17,486 bases of DNA from M3007 sp035299505. Its GTDB lineage: Bacteria > Bacteroidota > Bacteroidia > Chitinophagales > Saprospiraceae. Where the stretch lies: assembly GCA_035299505.1 (NCBI GenBank), contig DATGWL010000113.1, positions 1-17,486 of the forward strand. Reading direction: 5' to 3'. The notes under the pieces were generated by a model that saw nothing but the letters and a program-made list of their open reading frames with translations, ran no database searches and was not told the origin of the DNA. The translations under genes and the position numbers were made by a program. Positions 7,091 to 15,466 of the stretch are shown here, one piece after another. Positions within the stretch are counted from its first letter, which is position 1. The number at the start of each line of letters is the position of its first letter.

Positions 7091-8443
7091 TCACATCTTC
7101 ACCAGCCTGGCTGTTTCGGAGCCACGGGTATGGCGAAGACGAAGGAAGTAGAGGCCTGAATTGAGCTGGGGCAGATTCAGCTGCAGGGTTTGGGCAGATT
7201 CATTTCCCTGAAGAGGAATTTCCTGAATCATTTTACCTGACACATCCAGTAGTATCAGCGTAGCCGGGCCGGGAGCCGGAAGCGTCAATGCTACCTCAAC
7301 TGTTGAGGAGAACGGGTTGGGCGACACCTGCATACCCGCGCTGGCGTTTGCGCCCGCACGAGTGCGATCGGCGGTAGGGAATTCGCTGGTCAGGAACAAG
7401 CCATCGCACATCCGGTTGATGGTGAGCAAAACACTATTAGATCCACTTGGCGTAATGCCGGTTCCCGGAACGAGCTGAATAAACTGCCCGGCATTGAACA
7501 TGCCGTGTGCATTCCCATTAATGGCCACATCACCTGCAGCGGCAATATTGCCCATTTGGATGCTGTTTTGGGCGCCAACAGCTATTTCTCCATTCAAGGT
7601 TGTATTGGAGATAATCCTGTCGTCCGGCGTTAACCGATCCTGTAAAAACCCGGTTGCATCAATGGTATTGCGCATCCTGCTTCCCTGACCGGCTGAAAAC
7701 TGTGCATAACAGCCCGCCCAATAACTCATAATATTGTTTGTTGGCGGATTGTAGGTTTGGGTGCTGCCATTGCAGTTGATGGTTTGGGAACCTGTGTACG
7801 TGCAGCCGCTGCTCATATTCTGCGAACCGGCAAAATCTGCCGGTGTATCGCACACAAAATCGCCGTCGGAACCACACCCTGAGCCATCCGGACATTCGGC
7901 GCCCATGAAGTCTTCAAAGGTGTGCAGCAAGCCCAGGCAGTGCCCAACTTCATGTTCAAAATTAAAAGAAGCTGTAGCAGCTACCGAGCATTTGCTGGAG
8001 GGAATATCGTAGGCATTCCCGCCAGACCCTTCAAATCCATTGGCATGTACATAAATATCAATGGCATCCGAATGTGGATTTACCGCATGCAAATCGCCGA
8101 TATCAGCCGTTGCATAGTTGGTATTCCATTCCGTATTGTCGATAAAATCCCGGCCAACGAAGGTAAAACAGATGTTGTGCGGGCGGTAAAACGCCGCCAT
8201 ACGGTCCAGATTGGTTCTAAGCGTGGCGTCGTCCATGGCCGCATTGCTGCCATCGTCGTTGCGCAGGATGTGGACAAAGATCTGTACCACATAAGGATTG
8301 GCGGAAAGGTTTTCCGTTGCGGCAAATTGCAGTACCTGTTTAGGATGCGGGGTACCACAACCAGCATGTGGTTGTTGGGCCATGAGTGGTTGCAAGGCGC
8401 CAAAAAAGGCCGCTACACTCAGGGGTAAGAGGTATTTTTTCAT
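7091..8443 (-). CDS. Secreted M43 (pappalysin-like) zinc metalloprotease with T9SS sorting domain
   Basis: The 450-residue protein begins with a signal peptide (1-22, cleavage likely after LMA). Its catalytic domain carries the extended zinc site HEVGHCLGLLH (His164, Glu165, His168, Gly171, His174) and the Met-turn NIMSYW (Met239), which together define the pappalysin-type M43 metzincins. A cysteine-rich loop lies between them (CPDGSGCGSDGDFVCDTP, 184-201). Residues about 275-345 form a linker or small beta domain. The C-terminus from about 370 (MQVSPNPFSSTVEVAL to the end, with GLYFLRL near 430) is a T9SS type A sorting domain, so the enzyme should be exported across the outer membrane and then attached or released. 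The active site appears complete. The tail-fibre-like gene is 54 bases upstream on the same strand, suggesting cotranscription; repeat element 1 starts 4 bases past the stop. Confidence 0.93.
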   Translation of the reverse strand: MKKYLLPLSVAAFFGALQPLMAQQPHAGCGTPHPKQVLQFAATENLSANPYVVQIFVHILRNDDGSNAAMDDATLRTNLDRMAAFYRPHNICFTFVGRDFIDNTEWNTNYATADIGDLHAVNPHSDAIDIYVHANGFEGSGGNAYDIPSSKCSVAATASFNFEHEVGHCLGLLHTFEDFMGAECPDGSGCGSDGDFVCDTPADFAGSQNMSSGCTYTGSQTINCNGSTQTYNPPTNNIMSYWAGCYAQFSAGQGSRMRNTIDATGFLQDRLTPDDRIISNTTLNGEIAVGAQNSIQMGNIAAAGDVAINGNAHGMFNAGQFIQLVPGTGITPSGSNSVLLTINRMCDGLFLTSEFPTADRTRAGANASAGMQVSPNPFSSTVEVALTLPAPGPATLILLDVSGKMIQEIPLQGNESAQTLQLNLPQLNSGLYFLRLRHTRGSETARLVKM

Positions 8444-8497
8444 AGGTTTTGGCGAAGATTTACTGGGTAATTGTTTCGGGGTGAATCAGACACCCAA

Positions 8498-9952
8498 TTA
8501 ATTCTTGCCGGCTTTCAGCGCTGCATTTTCTGTTTCCAGGTCTTTGATGCGTTTTTCCAGTGCTATAACATGCAGGAAAAGCTCTTCAATTTTTTCCATT
8601 TGTACTTTTTGCATTTCGCCTACAGAAAGTCCGTTTTGAGCCATTTCAGCCGCTGGCGCTACACCTGGCAGGTGTTTATTTTCCTCAATAAAGGATGCCA
8701 CCTCCGTCAGTGGTTTCAGTTCGTATGCAGGCTCAAATACATAATCCGGCCAGCTACCCTGAAGTTTTACCCATACTTCCTCGGCAATGACACTGCCGTT
8801 TACATAGAGTTCATGGTTGCCGGGCGTTGCAGCCGGATTTCCCACAATCATCACTCCATCTACGCGACCGTTTCCGTCAACCTGGAGGGAACCATCCACA
8901 TTGGCATTCAGATCTACATCCAGATTGGCATTGACAGTTGTATTGCCACCAACCTGGAGTGCGCCGTCAATATTGGCGCTGAGGTCTACGTCCAGATTTC
9001 CGCCCACAGCCACATTGCCATTAAACCGGCTTGCGCCAAGCACTTCCAGGCGGTTGGCCGTTGGGGCAAGGCCCAGCCCCAGGTTGCCATTGGCAAAAGT
9101 GTTGCCGTTGATGCGGGTATTTCCTTCCACTGTGAGTAAGGAGCCGGCATCCGGGTTAGTAGTGCCAATGCCTACATGGGTACCATCGTCGAAAAGCTGA
9201 CTGTTGCCCAGGGTACTGGATGGATCGCCGAGGTTGGCGCCGGTGAATCGTGGCAGGCGGCCAACATTACCGTTGATATCTGCGCTGGTGAGTATTTTTT
9301 GCCAGGCCGACCAGGCATTGGCGCCACCGGCATCCTGGGAGCGGGTCCAGAGGCCATCATCGCCCCCCGTAAACAACTGCCGGTCCAGACTTCCTCCACC
9401 GGGGGCCAGTGTAAGAGTGCCTCCATTGGCATAGGTATTGACGCCAAGACCCAGTTGTGCGCGGGTTTTGCGCTCAAAATAAGCCTCATCAATATAAGAA
9501 TCTGGCATATTGGTTGGTTCGCCCACATCGAAGTGGATGCGCCCAAAGAAACGGCCGGAAGTGTGTGTATTGCCTGTAATATCCAGGTGATATTGCGGAT
9601 TCATGGTGCCAATACCCACCAGGCCGGCGGAGGTAATAATGGCACGTTCGTGCAGCCCGGCCGCACCACTGGTGCTGAAAATCAGGTTGGAGGACAAGAC
9701 ACCAGGCGCTACAAAATCTGCCACAGATTTAATGCTGGCGCCCGTGCGGATATCGCCAATGGCGGTGAGTCCATTCCATTTAATGGTACCAATAATATTG
9801 GTGGCCGCGGCAGGAGAAGGTGTAATGGCGCCTCCATTGTGGCGGTACATAATGAGCTCAGGTTTTACGCCACTGGCTTGTGCTGACGACTGAGTGGACC
9901 AAAGGCCGCAAAAAAGAACAATAAGGGCGAGGGGAAAGAGATGTTTAATCAT
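8498..9952 (-). CDS. Tail-fibre-like trimeric surface protein with C-terminal coiled coil
   Basis: The 484-residue protein has a signal peptide (1-25, cleavage likely after SSA or AQA). Two fibre motifs follow: VGIGTMNPQYHLDITGN (112-128) and VGIGTTNPDAGSLLTVEGN (260-278). Next are beta-rich repeats, including a 24-residue tandem pair at 320-343 and 344-367 (each LDVDLxANxDGxLQV). The C-terminal part (about 400-484) starts with WPDYVFEPAYELKPL, passes through ENKHLPG and ends in a charged coiled coil (VQMEKIEELFLHVIALEKRI). This C-terminal domain is common in Bacteroidota surface proteins and resembles S74-type trimerisation chaperone regions of phage tail fibres; whether it self-cleaves is not clear. 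No other phage genes are near, so this is a cell-surface protein, not a prophage remnant. No T9SS domain is present. Ligand unknown. Confidence 0.8.
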   Translation of the reverse strand: MIKHLFPLALIVLFCGLWSTQSSAQASGVKPELIMYRHNGGAITPSPAAATNIIGTIKWNGLTAIGDIRTGASIKSVADFVAPGVLSSNLIFSTSGAAGLHERAIITSAGLVGIGTMNPQYHLDITGNTHTSGRFFGRIHFDVGEPTNMPDSYIDEAYFERKTRAQLGLGVNTYANGGTLTLAPGGGSLDRQLFTGGDDGLWTRSQDAGGANAWSAWQKILTSADINGNVGRLPRFTGANLGDPSSTLGNSQLFDDGTHVGIGTTNPDAGSLLTVEGNTRINGNTFANGNLGLGLAPTANRLEVLGASRFNGNVAVGGNLDVDLSANIDGALQVGGNTTVNANLDVDLNANVDGSLQVDGNGRVDGVMIVGNPAATPGNHELYVNGSVIAEEVWVKLQGSWPDYVFEPAYELKPLTEVASFIEENKHLPGVAPAAEMAQNGLSVGEMQKVQMEKIEELFLHVIALEKRIKDLETENAALKAGKN

Positions 9953-10089
9953 GTTGGAAATTGTTGAATTGGGTTTAAAACTTTGATTTTTGCCTTAATG
10001 TCAACAAAGATTCACCCGTGAACATATCGCATGTCTTAAATCTCAAATCGCAAATTCCCTAACTTGCACGCACAAAAACCGGATTGCAT

Positions 10090-10740
10090 ATGCTGAAAAT
10101 ACTCATTGCAGATGATCACCAATTGGTCATAGACGGACTGATGTTGATGATTCAGGAAGCCACAGACATGCATTGTGTGGGGCAAGCCTCCAATGGCGTG
10201 GAAGCCCTCGAAATATTATCGAAGGAATCTGTAGATGTGCTTTTGCTTGATCTGAATATGCCCGAGATGGATGGGTTGGAATGCTGTAAAATTGTCCGCG
10301 AACGCTATCCCGCCACGCGAGTACTGGCATTATCCATGATGCGGGAGTTGAGTTTGGTGAAGGCCATGCTGAAACAGGGTGCATCCGGCTTTTTACTCAA
10401 AAATGCCGGCAAGGATGAGGTACTGGAAGGCATCAGGAAGGTAGCTGAAGGTAAACAGGCGTTCAGTGAGGCTATTCTGGAGTCATTAATGAGCAGTTTT
10501 TCTCAAAAACCCACCAAATCATCCGGCAGCCCCTACCCCACCATTTCCCGGAGGGAAAAACAAATTCTGCAATTGATTTATGATGAAAAAACAACGCAGG
10601 AAATAGCTGACGAACTATTCATCAGTTTCGGAACGGTAGAAACGCACCGGAGAAATTTGTTGCTCAAACTAAACGCCAGAAACACCGCCGGACTGGTTAA
10701 AGCAGCTATAGAATTCAATTTGCTGGCAGGAGAAGGGTAA
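10090..10740 (+). CDS. NarL/FixJ-family response regulator
   Basis: The 216-residue protein starts best at the ATG at 10090 (MLKILIADDH); a TTG two codons upstream is unlikely. The receiver domain (1-120) has the acidic pair Asp8/Asp9, phospho-acceptor Asp54 in LLLDLNMPEMDG, the switch Ser82 and Lys104. A linker of about 25 residues leads to a LuxR-type helix-turn-helix (about 149-211) with TISRREKQILQLI, the TTQEIADELFIS segment and GTVETHRRNLLLKL, which define the family. The histidine kinase gene lies 75 bases downstream on the same strand, so the two form a two-component pair. It is divergent from the tail-fibre-like gene over a 137-base gap. Targets are unknown; nearby envelope genes are plausible. 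Confidence 0.95.
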   Translation: MLKILIADDHQLVIDGLMLMIQEATDMHCVGQASNGVEALEILSKESVDVLLLDLNMPEMDGLECCKIVRERYPATRVLALSMMRELSLVKAMLKQGASGFLLKNAGKDEVLEGIRKVAEGKQAFSEAILESLMSSFSQKPTKSSGSPYPTISRREKQILQLIYDEKTTQEIADELFISFGTVETHRRNLLLKLNARNTAGLVKAAIEFNLLAGEG

Positions 10741-10747
10741 TACCCCC

Positions 10748-10796
10748 CAAAGAACTGCGTAGTTCTGAACAATCTGCGACTCCGCAACGCTGCGGT
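10748..10796 (+). other. Two short hairpins between regulator and kinase genes
   Basis: AGAACT-GCGT-AGTTCT forms a 6-bp stem, and CCGCA-ACGC-TGCGG forms a 5-bp stem a few bases later. Neither is followed by a T-run, so they do not look like intrinsic terminators. They may only tune kinase expression relative to the regulator, or may be chance. Confidence 0.3.
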
Positions 10797-10815
10797 AAAA
10801 CAACAACAACGCTCG

Positions 10816-12762
10816 ATGAAACATTTGGTCCTTATATTATGGCTTTTTTACGGACTATTTGGTGTGAAAGCCCAGTCTTTGGACAGTTTGACAAAGGCCA
10901 TTCCGCTCATGCCTGAAGACTCACACCGGGTGATGGCGCTGAGAGCATTGTACAGAGGTTTTTATGCTGCCGGGCAGGATAACCAGCTGCTGGGCGTAGC
11001 CGAAGAGGGCCTGGCCCTGAGTCGGAAAATTCAGTTTATGCGGGGTGTAGAGCTCTTCCTGTTTTACAAAGCCAGTGCTCTGGATATAGCCGGGCGGGGT
11101 CAGGAAGCTATTCCGGTATTTGACGAAGGGCTGGCGCTGGCGCAAAAAATTGGCAAGGCAGATTTGGCGGCCGATTTTCATATTAACCTCGGAACTGCTC
11201 ATCAGCAACTTGGCAATTCCGACAAAGCCTTGCATAATTACCTGGCAGCTTACGAATATTACAAAAAATCCGGACAGCTCAATAACCTCTCCAAGGTATT
11301 AAACAACATTGGCATTATATATAGGAATCAAAATAAATACGACAGAGCGGAAGCCATTTACAAAGAATCCATTCAAATCAAGTTGCAGTTGAAGGATAGT
11401 TTAGGCTTGGCGGCAGGTTATCAAAATCTGGCCTCTCTACTGAGTCAGACAGATCGTATGGAGGAGGCCATTGCCACCATTCGACAATCGCTCAGCCTGT
11501 ACAACCAACTGAATCGGGAAGAAGATGTGGCTGGATGCTATAGTTCTTTGGGGCAGATATATTTTAACTTCAACCGTCTGCCAGAGGCCAGGCAAGCGTT
11601 ACAAAAAGCCCTGGACGGATTCAAGGGGCATAAAAATGTGGACTATGCGGCTACTACTTACTATTTGCTGGGTATCCTTGCGGCCAGGGAGCAAAACCAC
11701 CCAGCCGCACAGCGATATCTACAAACAGGATTAACCCTGGCACGTGAATTTGGTCAAAAAAAACGCCTGATAGAGATCCTTCCAGAATTATCAAAATCGG
11801 AAAGCGCTCTGGGCAATTACGCCGCTGCCCTGGCTCATTTACAGGAAGCATACCAACTGCGCGATTCCGTTACGGAGCAAAACCGACTGGCATTGATGGA
11901 AGAGATGCAAACCAAATTTGACGTTGTACAAAAAGACAATGAGCTAAAAATCAATCAATTAGAACTAAGAGACAGAACCCGGGAGCGCAATGCCCTGATT
12001 GCCGGAGCGATGCTATTGGGTGTCATGGCGCTGGCCATTTTTCTGGGTTTACAACAAAGAATACGCGCCAATAAAAAAATTGCAGAGCAGGAATCGGCCC
12101 TTCAACAACAGCAAATTTTACAACTGGAACAGGAATCACGTTTAAACTCGCTTAAAGCCATGATAGAAGGTCAGGAGCAGGAGCGGAGCAGGATTGCGGC
12201 AGATCTGCATGATGGGCTGGGCGGGTTGCTCACCTCGGTGAAATCTCATTTTAATGCCCTACCCTATCCTCCGGAGCAAGAGATTTTTGGCAAAACCAAC
12301 CGACTCATTGATGAGGCCTGCGGCGAGGTGCGGCGCATTTCGCACAATATGATGCCCAGGGCCCTGAGCGTTTCTGGCCTGAGCGGCGCCCTCGAAGATT
12401 TATGTGAAGACCTGACCAAACAAGGACTAAGTTGCCAACTGGAATTACTGAACCTGGACAACTACCCTTTGGCTCCAACGCTTGAGCTGACCCTCTACAG
12501 GATATTGCAGGAACTGAGCACCAATGTAATCAAACATGCTCAGGCTACCCATTTACTCATGCAATTGATACGGGATAACCAACAGTTGACGGTTATTCTG
12601 GAAGACGATGGTTGCGGGTTTGATGTTTCAAAGGCTCTGCTGCAAAAAGGGCTTGGATTATCCAGCATCCAATCGCGGGTGCAGTATCTGCATGGAACCA
12701 TCGAATGGGATTCAGTGCCACAGCAAGGCACACAGGTAACCATACAAGTGCCCATCATGTAG
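10816..12762 (+). CDS. TPR-containing HisKA_3 sensor histidine kinase
   Basis: The 648-residue protein has a signal peptide (1-19, cleavage near GVKAQ) and a periplasmic region of about seven to eight TPR-like repeats (about 25-365), with clear units such as FHINLGTAHQQLGNSDKAL and VLNNIGIIYRNQNKYDRAEA. One membrane helix (about 394-415) precedes a coiled-coil linker rich in Gln and Glu. The HisKA_3 dimerisation domain has the phospho-acceptor His465 in IAADLHDGLGGLL. The GHKL ATPase domain keeps the N box (Asn570 in ELSTNVIKHA), EDDGCGFD (596-603) and GLGLSSI (612-618). The catalytic motifs look intact. It should phosphorylate the regulator encoded just upstream. Periplasmic TPRs suggest sensing of a protein or envelope state, but the signal is unknown. 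Kinases of this type with TPR sensors are common in Bacteroidota. Confidence 0.94.
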   Translation: MKHLVLILWLFYGLFGVKAQSLDSLTKAIPLMPEDSHRVMALRALYRGFYAAGQDNQLLGVAEEGLALSRKIQFMRGVELFLFYKASALDIAGRGQEAIPVFDEGLALAQKIGKADLAADFHINLGTAHQQLGNSDKALHNYLAAYEYYKKSGQLNNLSKVLNNIGIIYRNQNKYDRAEAIYKESIQIKLQLKDSLGLAAGYQNLASLLSQTDRMEEAIATIRQSLSLYNQLNREEDVAGCYSSLGQIYFNFNRLPEARQALQKALDGFKGHKNVDYAATTYYLLGILAAREQNHPAAQRYLQTGLTLAREFGQKKRLIEILPELSKSESALGNYAAALAHLQEAYQLRDSVTEQNRLALMEEMQTKFDVVQKDNELKINQLELRDRTRERNALIAGAMLLGVMALAIFLGLQQRIRANKKIAEQESALQQQQILQLEQESRLNSLKAMIEGQEQERSRIAADLHDGLGGLLTSVKSHFNALPYPPEQEIFGKTNRLIDEACGEVRRISHNMMPRALSVSGLSGALEDLCEDLTKQGLSCQLELLNLDNYPLAPTLELTLYRILQELSTNVIKHAQATHLLMQLIRDNQQLTVILEDDGCGFDVSKALLQKGLGLSSIQSRVQYLHGTIEWDSVPQQGTQVTIQVPIM

Positions 12763-12763
12763 G

Positions 12764-12795
12764 CCGGAGTGCCTCTATGAATTCCGGTATTTTTT
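12764..12795 (+). terminator. Possible weak terminator after the kinase gene
   Basis: CCGGA at 12764-12768 pairs with TCCGG at 12783-12787 and is followed by TATTTTTT (12788-12795). The stem is only 5 bp and the loop 14 bases, so the call is tentative. The position just past the kinase stop and before the lipoprotein gene fits a transcript end. The rest of the 115-base gap holds no clear promoter. Confidence 0.35.
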
Positions 12796-12877
12796 CCAAA
12801 CCTATGATTTCCGGGAAGCGCCGGGGTCTTCCATGAACAGACCTTTGTGTTAGAAAAAACAAAACTTTATCTGACAC

Positions 12878-13366
12878 ATGAAAAATCTGTTTGCATTCCC
12901 AATCCTCCGAAACCTGGCCGCTCTGACGGCAATTGTGCTCCTCCTGGTATCAGCGCCGGCTTGTAAAAAAGACAAAAATGATGCCGATACCTACTTCCGG
13001 TTCAAGGTAGATGGCGCCTCTTTTGAGGCTACCGGCCTGCTGGCTTATGGGGTAAATTTCAGCTCCGAACGCTCCTTTTACGGCTTGAAAGATCAATCAA
13101 GCACCGAAACCTGCTACATCAATGTTCCTGCCGATGTAACGCCGGGCACCTACACGCTGGGCGGCGGTGCGTACGATGCTTATTACGTTGATGGCTCCAA
13201 CAAAACATTCTCTACCAACTGGGGCGCCAGCGAAGGCACCGTAATCATTGAAGAAATTGACGATACCCACGCCAAGGGCACTTTCCAGTTTATAGCATTT
13301 GACAGCGATACGGAAACCCTGAAAAAGACTATCACAGAGGGTGAGTTCAATGTGGTGTTCCGTTAA
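12878..13366 (+). CDS. Small surface lipoprotein, DUF6252-like
   Basis: The 162-residue protein has an N-terminal signal with a long hydrophobic run (15-27) ending in VSAPAC, where Cys29 is the probable lipidated residue; the lipobox is imperfect (Pro at -2). CKKDKND follows, a charged start often seen in Bacteroidota lipoproteins. The remainder is beta-rich: FRFKVDGASFEATG (40-53), a central GTYTLGGGAY, then GTVIIEEIDDTHAKGTFQF and a final strand ending VVFR. This pattern resembles the DUF6252 group of small Bacteroidota lipoproteins, although I cannot confirm the match. Function is unknown. The FG-GAP-like T9SS gene starts 71 bases downstream on the same strand and may be cotranscribed. Confidence 0.75.
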   Translation: MKNLFAFPILRNLAALTAIVLLLVSAPACKKDKNDADTYFRFKVDGASFEATGLLAYGVNFSSERSFYGLKDQSSTETCYINVPADVTPGTYTLGGGAYDAYYVDGSNKTFSTNWGASEGTVIIEEIDDTHAKGTFQFIAFDSDTETLKKTITEGEFNVVFR

Positions 13367-13437
13367 TACCCCAAATATTACCAGACATTAGGGCTAAACC
13401 AAATTCACGTCAGGACCATTCAAAAAACGAACGTAAT

Positions 13438-15351
13438 ATGAAACGCATCAACCCTATTTTCTTCCTTTTTGCGCTTTGCGCAATGCTGCAATCTCCTTTA
13501 ATGGCACAATCAGGCGAGTTGGTTATTGAATACCAATCCGGCGATGGCAATCTGATTGACGGCCTGGATGATTTCGGTGGATTTAACACCGGCTTCATGG
13601 ATTACACCGACGATGCTTGTATGGTATTCAGGGTAGCTCAAACCCTGGTTATCAGAAATTTAAGCGCCAACAAAACCTATTTTCTTTCGCCAGATGATAT
13701 TCCAGACCCTGATTACAACCTGGCTAACTACCGTTTTGCAGGTTTCTTCAATATTGCCGGCGATGAGGTAGAGGAACTGGTTTTGGCGCCCAAATTCGAC
13801 CACATGGGGCAGGTATATGTATGCTCTCTTAATCCGGACGGACATTTTACACCATCTTTCAGTCTGAGCTCAAATACGCCCGGCAGCCAGCTGGTAGCAT
13901 GTGCCAACATGGATGGAGACGATCATATTGAAATTTTAATCCGTTTTTTCGGTGAGAATGCGCCGGTGAAGTTTATGGTACTGGGGCTTGGCTATACACC
14001 AGGTTTCCAAGCGGAAACGCCCACCGACCAATTTGGCAGCCCATGTAAACTGGGTATGTTTGAGATTCAGGATATTCTGCCACCCAATTACCGCTGGCCG
14101 GAAAACCGGGTATTGATGCCTCCCGGATCTCGTGATTTTAACAGTAATGGATCCATCGATTTATCCTACCTGAAGTTTAATGGCGCCAGCGGCGAACTCC
14201 TTGTGATAGACGGTGCAACACACGATACCACACTTGATTTCCATGGCATTCCGGAAGATTTCGAACTAAAAAGCTATACAAAAGTAGCTTACCTGAACGT
14301 CTGCGAAACAGGGAGTAAAACCGTTTTACTTGGCGGAAGCGACCTGGGTCAGCGGTTGCGTGATATGGAGATCATTCTGCTCATTGACACCTCAACCGGG
14401 GAAATAGTATGGTCTTTGCAACCATATCTGGATAATGGATTCCGGGTGGTGGGCATTACCAAGTGTGGGCAATGTGGCGACGGCCGATTGAAATTTATCC
14501 TTAGTCATCAAAATACCGGCCGGCTGTTGGTTATCTGGCCCGGATGGGATTTTCATAGCAGTGGCGGTGCTGAATGGAATGCTCCTGCAAACGGCAGAAA
14601 TGAAAATTACAGCCTTAATCTGGTCTGGGAATCTTCCACAAATGCCAACACCTATATGCCCTTGAAACTTGATTTCGACCTTTCAGATCTGGATTTGAAC
14701 AACGATGGCATACTTGATCTGCCTTCGATAGTTATGCAGGACAGTCTGAGCAATAATTCCGTTGGGATAAATGTAACGGATGGGAACACCGGGCAAATTA
14801 TATGGGACACCCCCATTCCAGGCGGAGGATTCAACGACCCGGCGCCGTATTTCCACGGTTTTTTTGACGCCAATGGCGATGGCGAAAAAGAAATGTTCTT
14901 TGGCGCTGAAACTGTACAAACGGCCGACGGAACGATCCATAAACCATTTAATACGGGTTTTGCCATGGAATACATTTATGACCTGAATGGGGATGGATTC
15001 CCGGAAGTGATTGGCAAAAACAGCTCAGGCAAACTACAGGTTTACAGCAGTTCAGCGCTATCAGCGGTATTTGAAGCCAACCTGCAGGCTTTGGGCAAAC
15101 TGGCCGTATCACCCAATCCAACCACCGGAATGCTGCATATCTCCTGGAACCAACCAGAAGCTGGAGCCCTCCTTTTCGAGCTGTATGATGAACGCGGGCG
15201 TCTGGTGCAAACCACCCAACTTGGCGACATAGCTGCCGGGGAAACCAGCCTCCCGATCCAGCTTTCTGAGTCGCTGCCCAACGGCCTCTACATGGCCAGG
15301 ATGATCTCAGATCAGGGTAGCAGCCCGGCATTTGTTGTTTTACAACGGTAG
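13438..15351 (+). CDS. Secreted FG-GAP/VCBS-like protein with T9SS sorting domain
   Basis: The 637-residue protein has a signal peptide (1-23, cleavage likely after LMA). The body looks like a beta-propeller of FG-GAP/VCBS repeats with Asp-rich, probably calcium-binding loops: MDGDDHIEI near 158, DFNSNGSIDL near 233, DLNNDGILDL near 419, DANGDGEKEM at 477 and DLNGDGFPEV at 515. The C-terminal 80 or so residues (from about 554, KLAVSPNPTTGMLHISW, with NGLYMARMI near 620) are a T9SS type A sorting domain. The protein should therefore be secreted or anchored on the cell surface. Its binding partner is unknown. The last Arg codon and the TAG stop lie inside the first heptamers of repeat element 2, so the gene's 3' end is partly made of repeat sequence. 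It converges on the TolC-family gene. Confidence 0.88.
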   Translation: MKRINPIFFLFALCAMLQSPLMAQSGELVIEYQSGDGNLIDGLDDFGGFNTGFMDYTDDACMVFRVAQTLVIRNLSANKTYFLSPDDIPDPDYNLANYRFAGFFNIAGDEVEELVLAPKFDHMGQVYVCSLNPDGHFTPSFSLSSNTPGSQLVACANMDGDDHIEILIRFFGENAPVKFMVLGLGYTPGFQAETPTDQFGSPCKLGMFEIQDILPPNYRWPENRVLMPPGSRDFNSNGSIDLSYLKFNGASGELLVIDGATHDTTLDFHGIPEDFELKSYTKVAYLNVCETGSKTVLLGGSDLGQRLRDMEIILLIDTSTGEIVWSLQPYLDNGFRVVGITKCGQCGDGRLKFILSHQNTGRLLVIWPGWDFHSSGGAEWNAPANGRNENYSLNLVWESSTNANTYMPLKLDFDLSDLDLNNDGILDLPSIVMQDSLSNNSVGINVTDGNTGQIIWDTPIPGGGFNDPAPYFHGFFDANGDGEKEMFFGAETVQTADGTIHKPFNTGFAMEYIYDLNGDGFPEVIGKNSSGKLQVYSSSALSAVFEANLQALGKLAVSPNPTTGMLHISWNQPEAGALLFELYDERGRLVQTTQLGDIAAGETSLPIQLSESLPNGLYMARMISDQGSSPAFVVLQR

Positions 15352-15404
15352 ACGGTAGACGGTGGACGGTGGACGGCCTACGGTAGACGGTAGACGGTAG
15401 ACGG
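15345..15404. repeat. Left heptamer array of element 2, 8 units plus a partial
   Basis: After a partial ACGG (15345-15348), the units are TAGACGG, TAGACGG, TGGACGG, TGGACGG, CCTACGG, TAGACGG, TAGACGG, TAGACGG. The first TAG (15349-15351) is the stop codon of the upstream protein. The same three variable triplets (TAG, TGG, CCT) occur as in element 1, with TAG more frequent here. Confidence 0.95.
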
Positions 15405-15466
15405 TGGCGTTGCTTTTAGGGTTGCGTTAGTTGCTTAAGCAAAAGCAAATCCCAAGAGCAACGCAA
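15405..15466. repeat. Palindromic core of element 2
   Basis: The core is centred on GCTTAAGC (15433-15440). Outer segments GCGTTGCTTTTAGGG and CCCAAGAGCAACGC pair with few mismatches. Unlike the element 1 core it has almost no loop. There is no coding signal and no visible similarity to the other core. Confidence 0.88.

Noticed and set aside
9176..9886. Long open frame on the plus strand (236 codons)
   Set aside because: It is antisense to the tail-fibre-like gene and lacks any recognisable domain or signal; it is a shadow of that gene's codon pattern.
8498..9952. Prophage remnant suggested by the tail-fibre-like protein
   Set aside because: The protein has a signal peptide, and no capsid, tail, integrase or lysis genes are nearby; the domain is common on Bacteroidota surface proteins.
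10741..10815. Intrinsic terminator between regulator and kinase genes
   Set aside because: The hairpins are short and have no T-run; the genes are expected to be cotranscribed.
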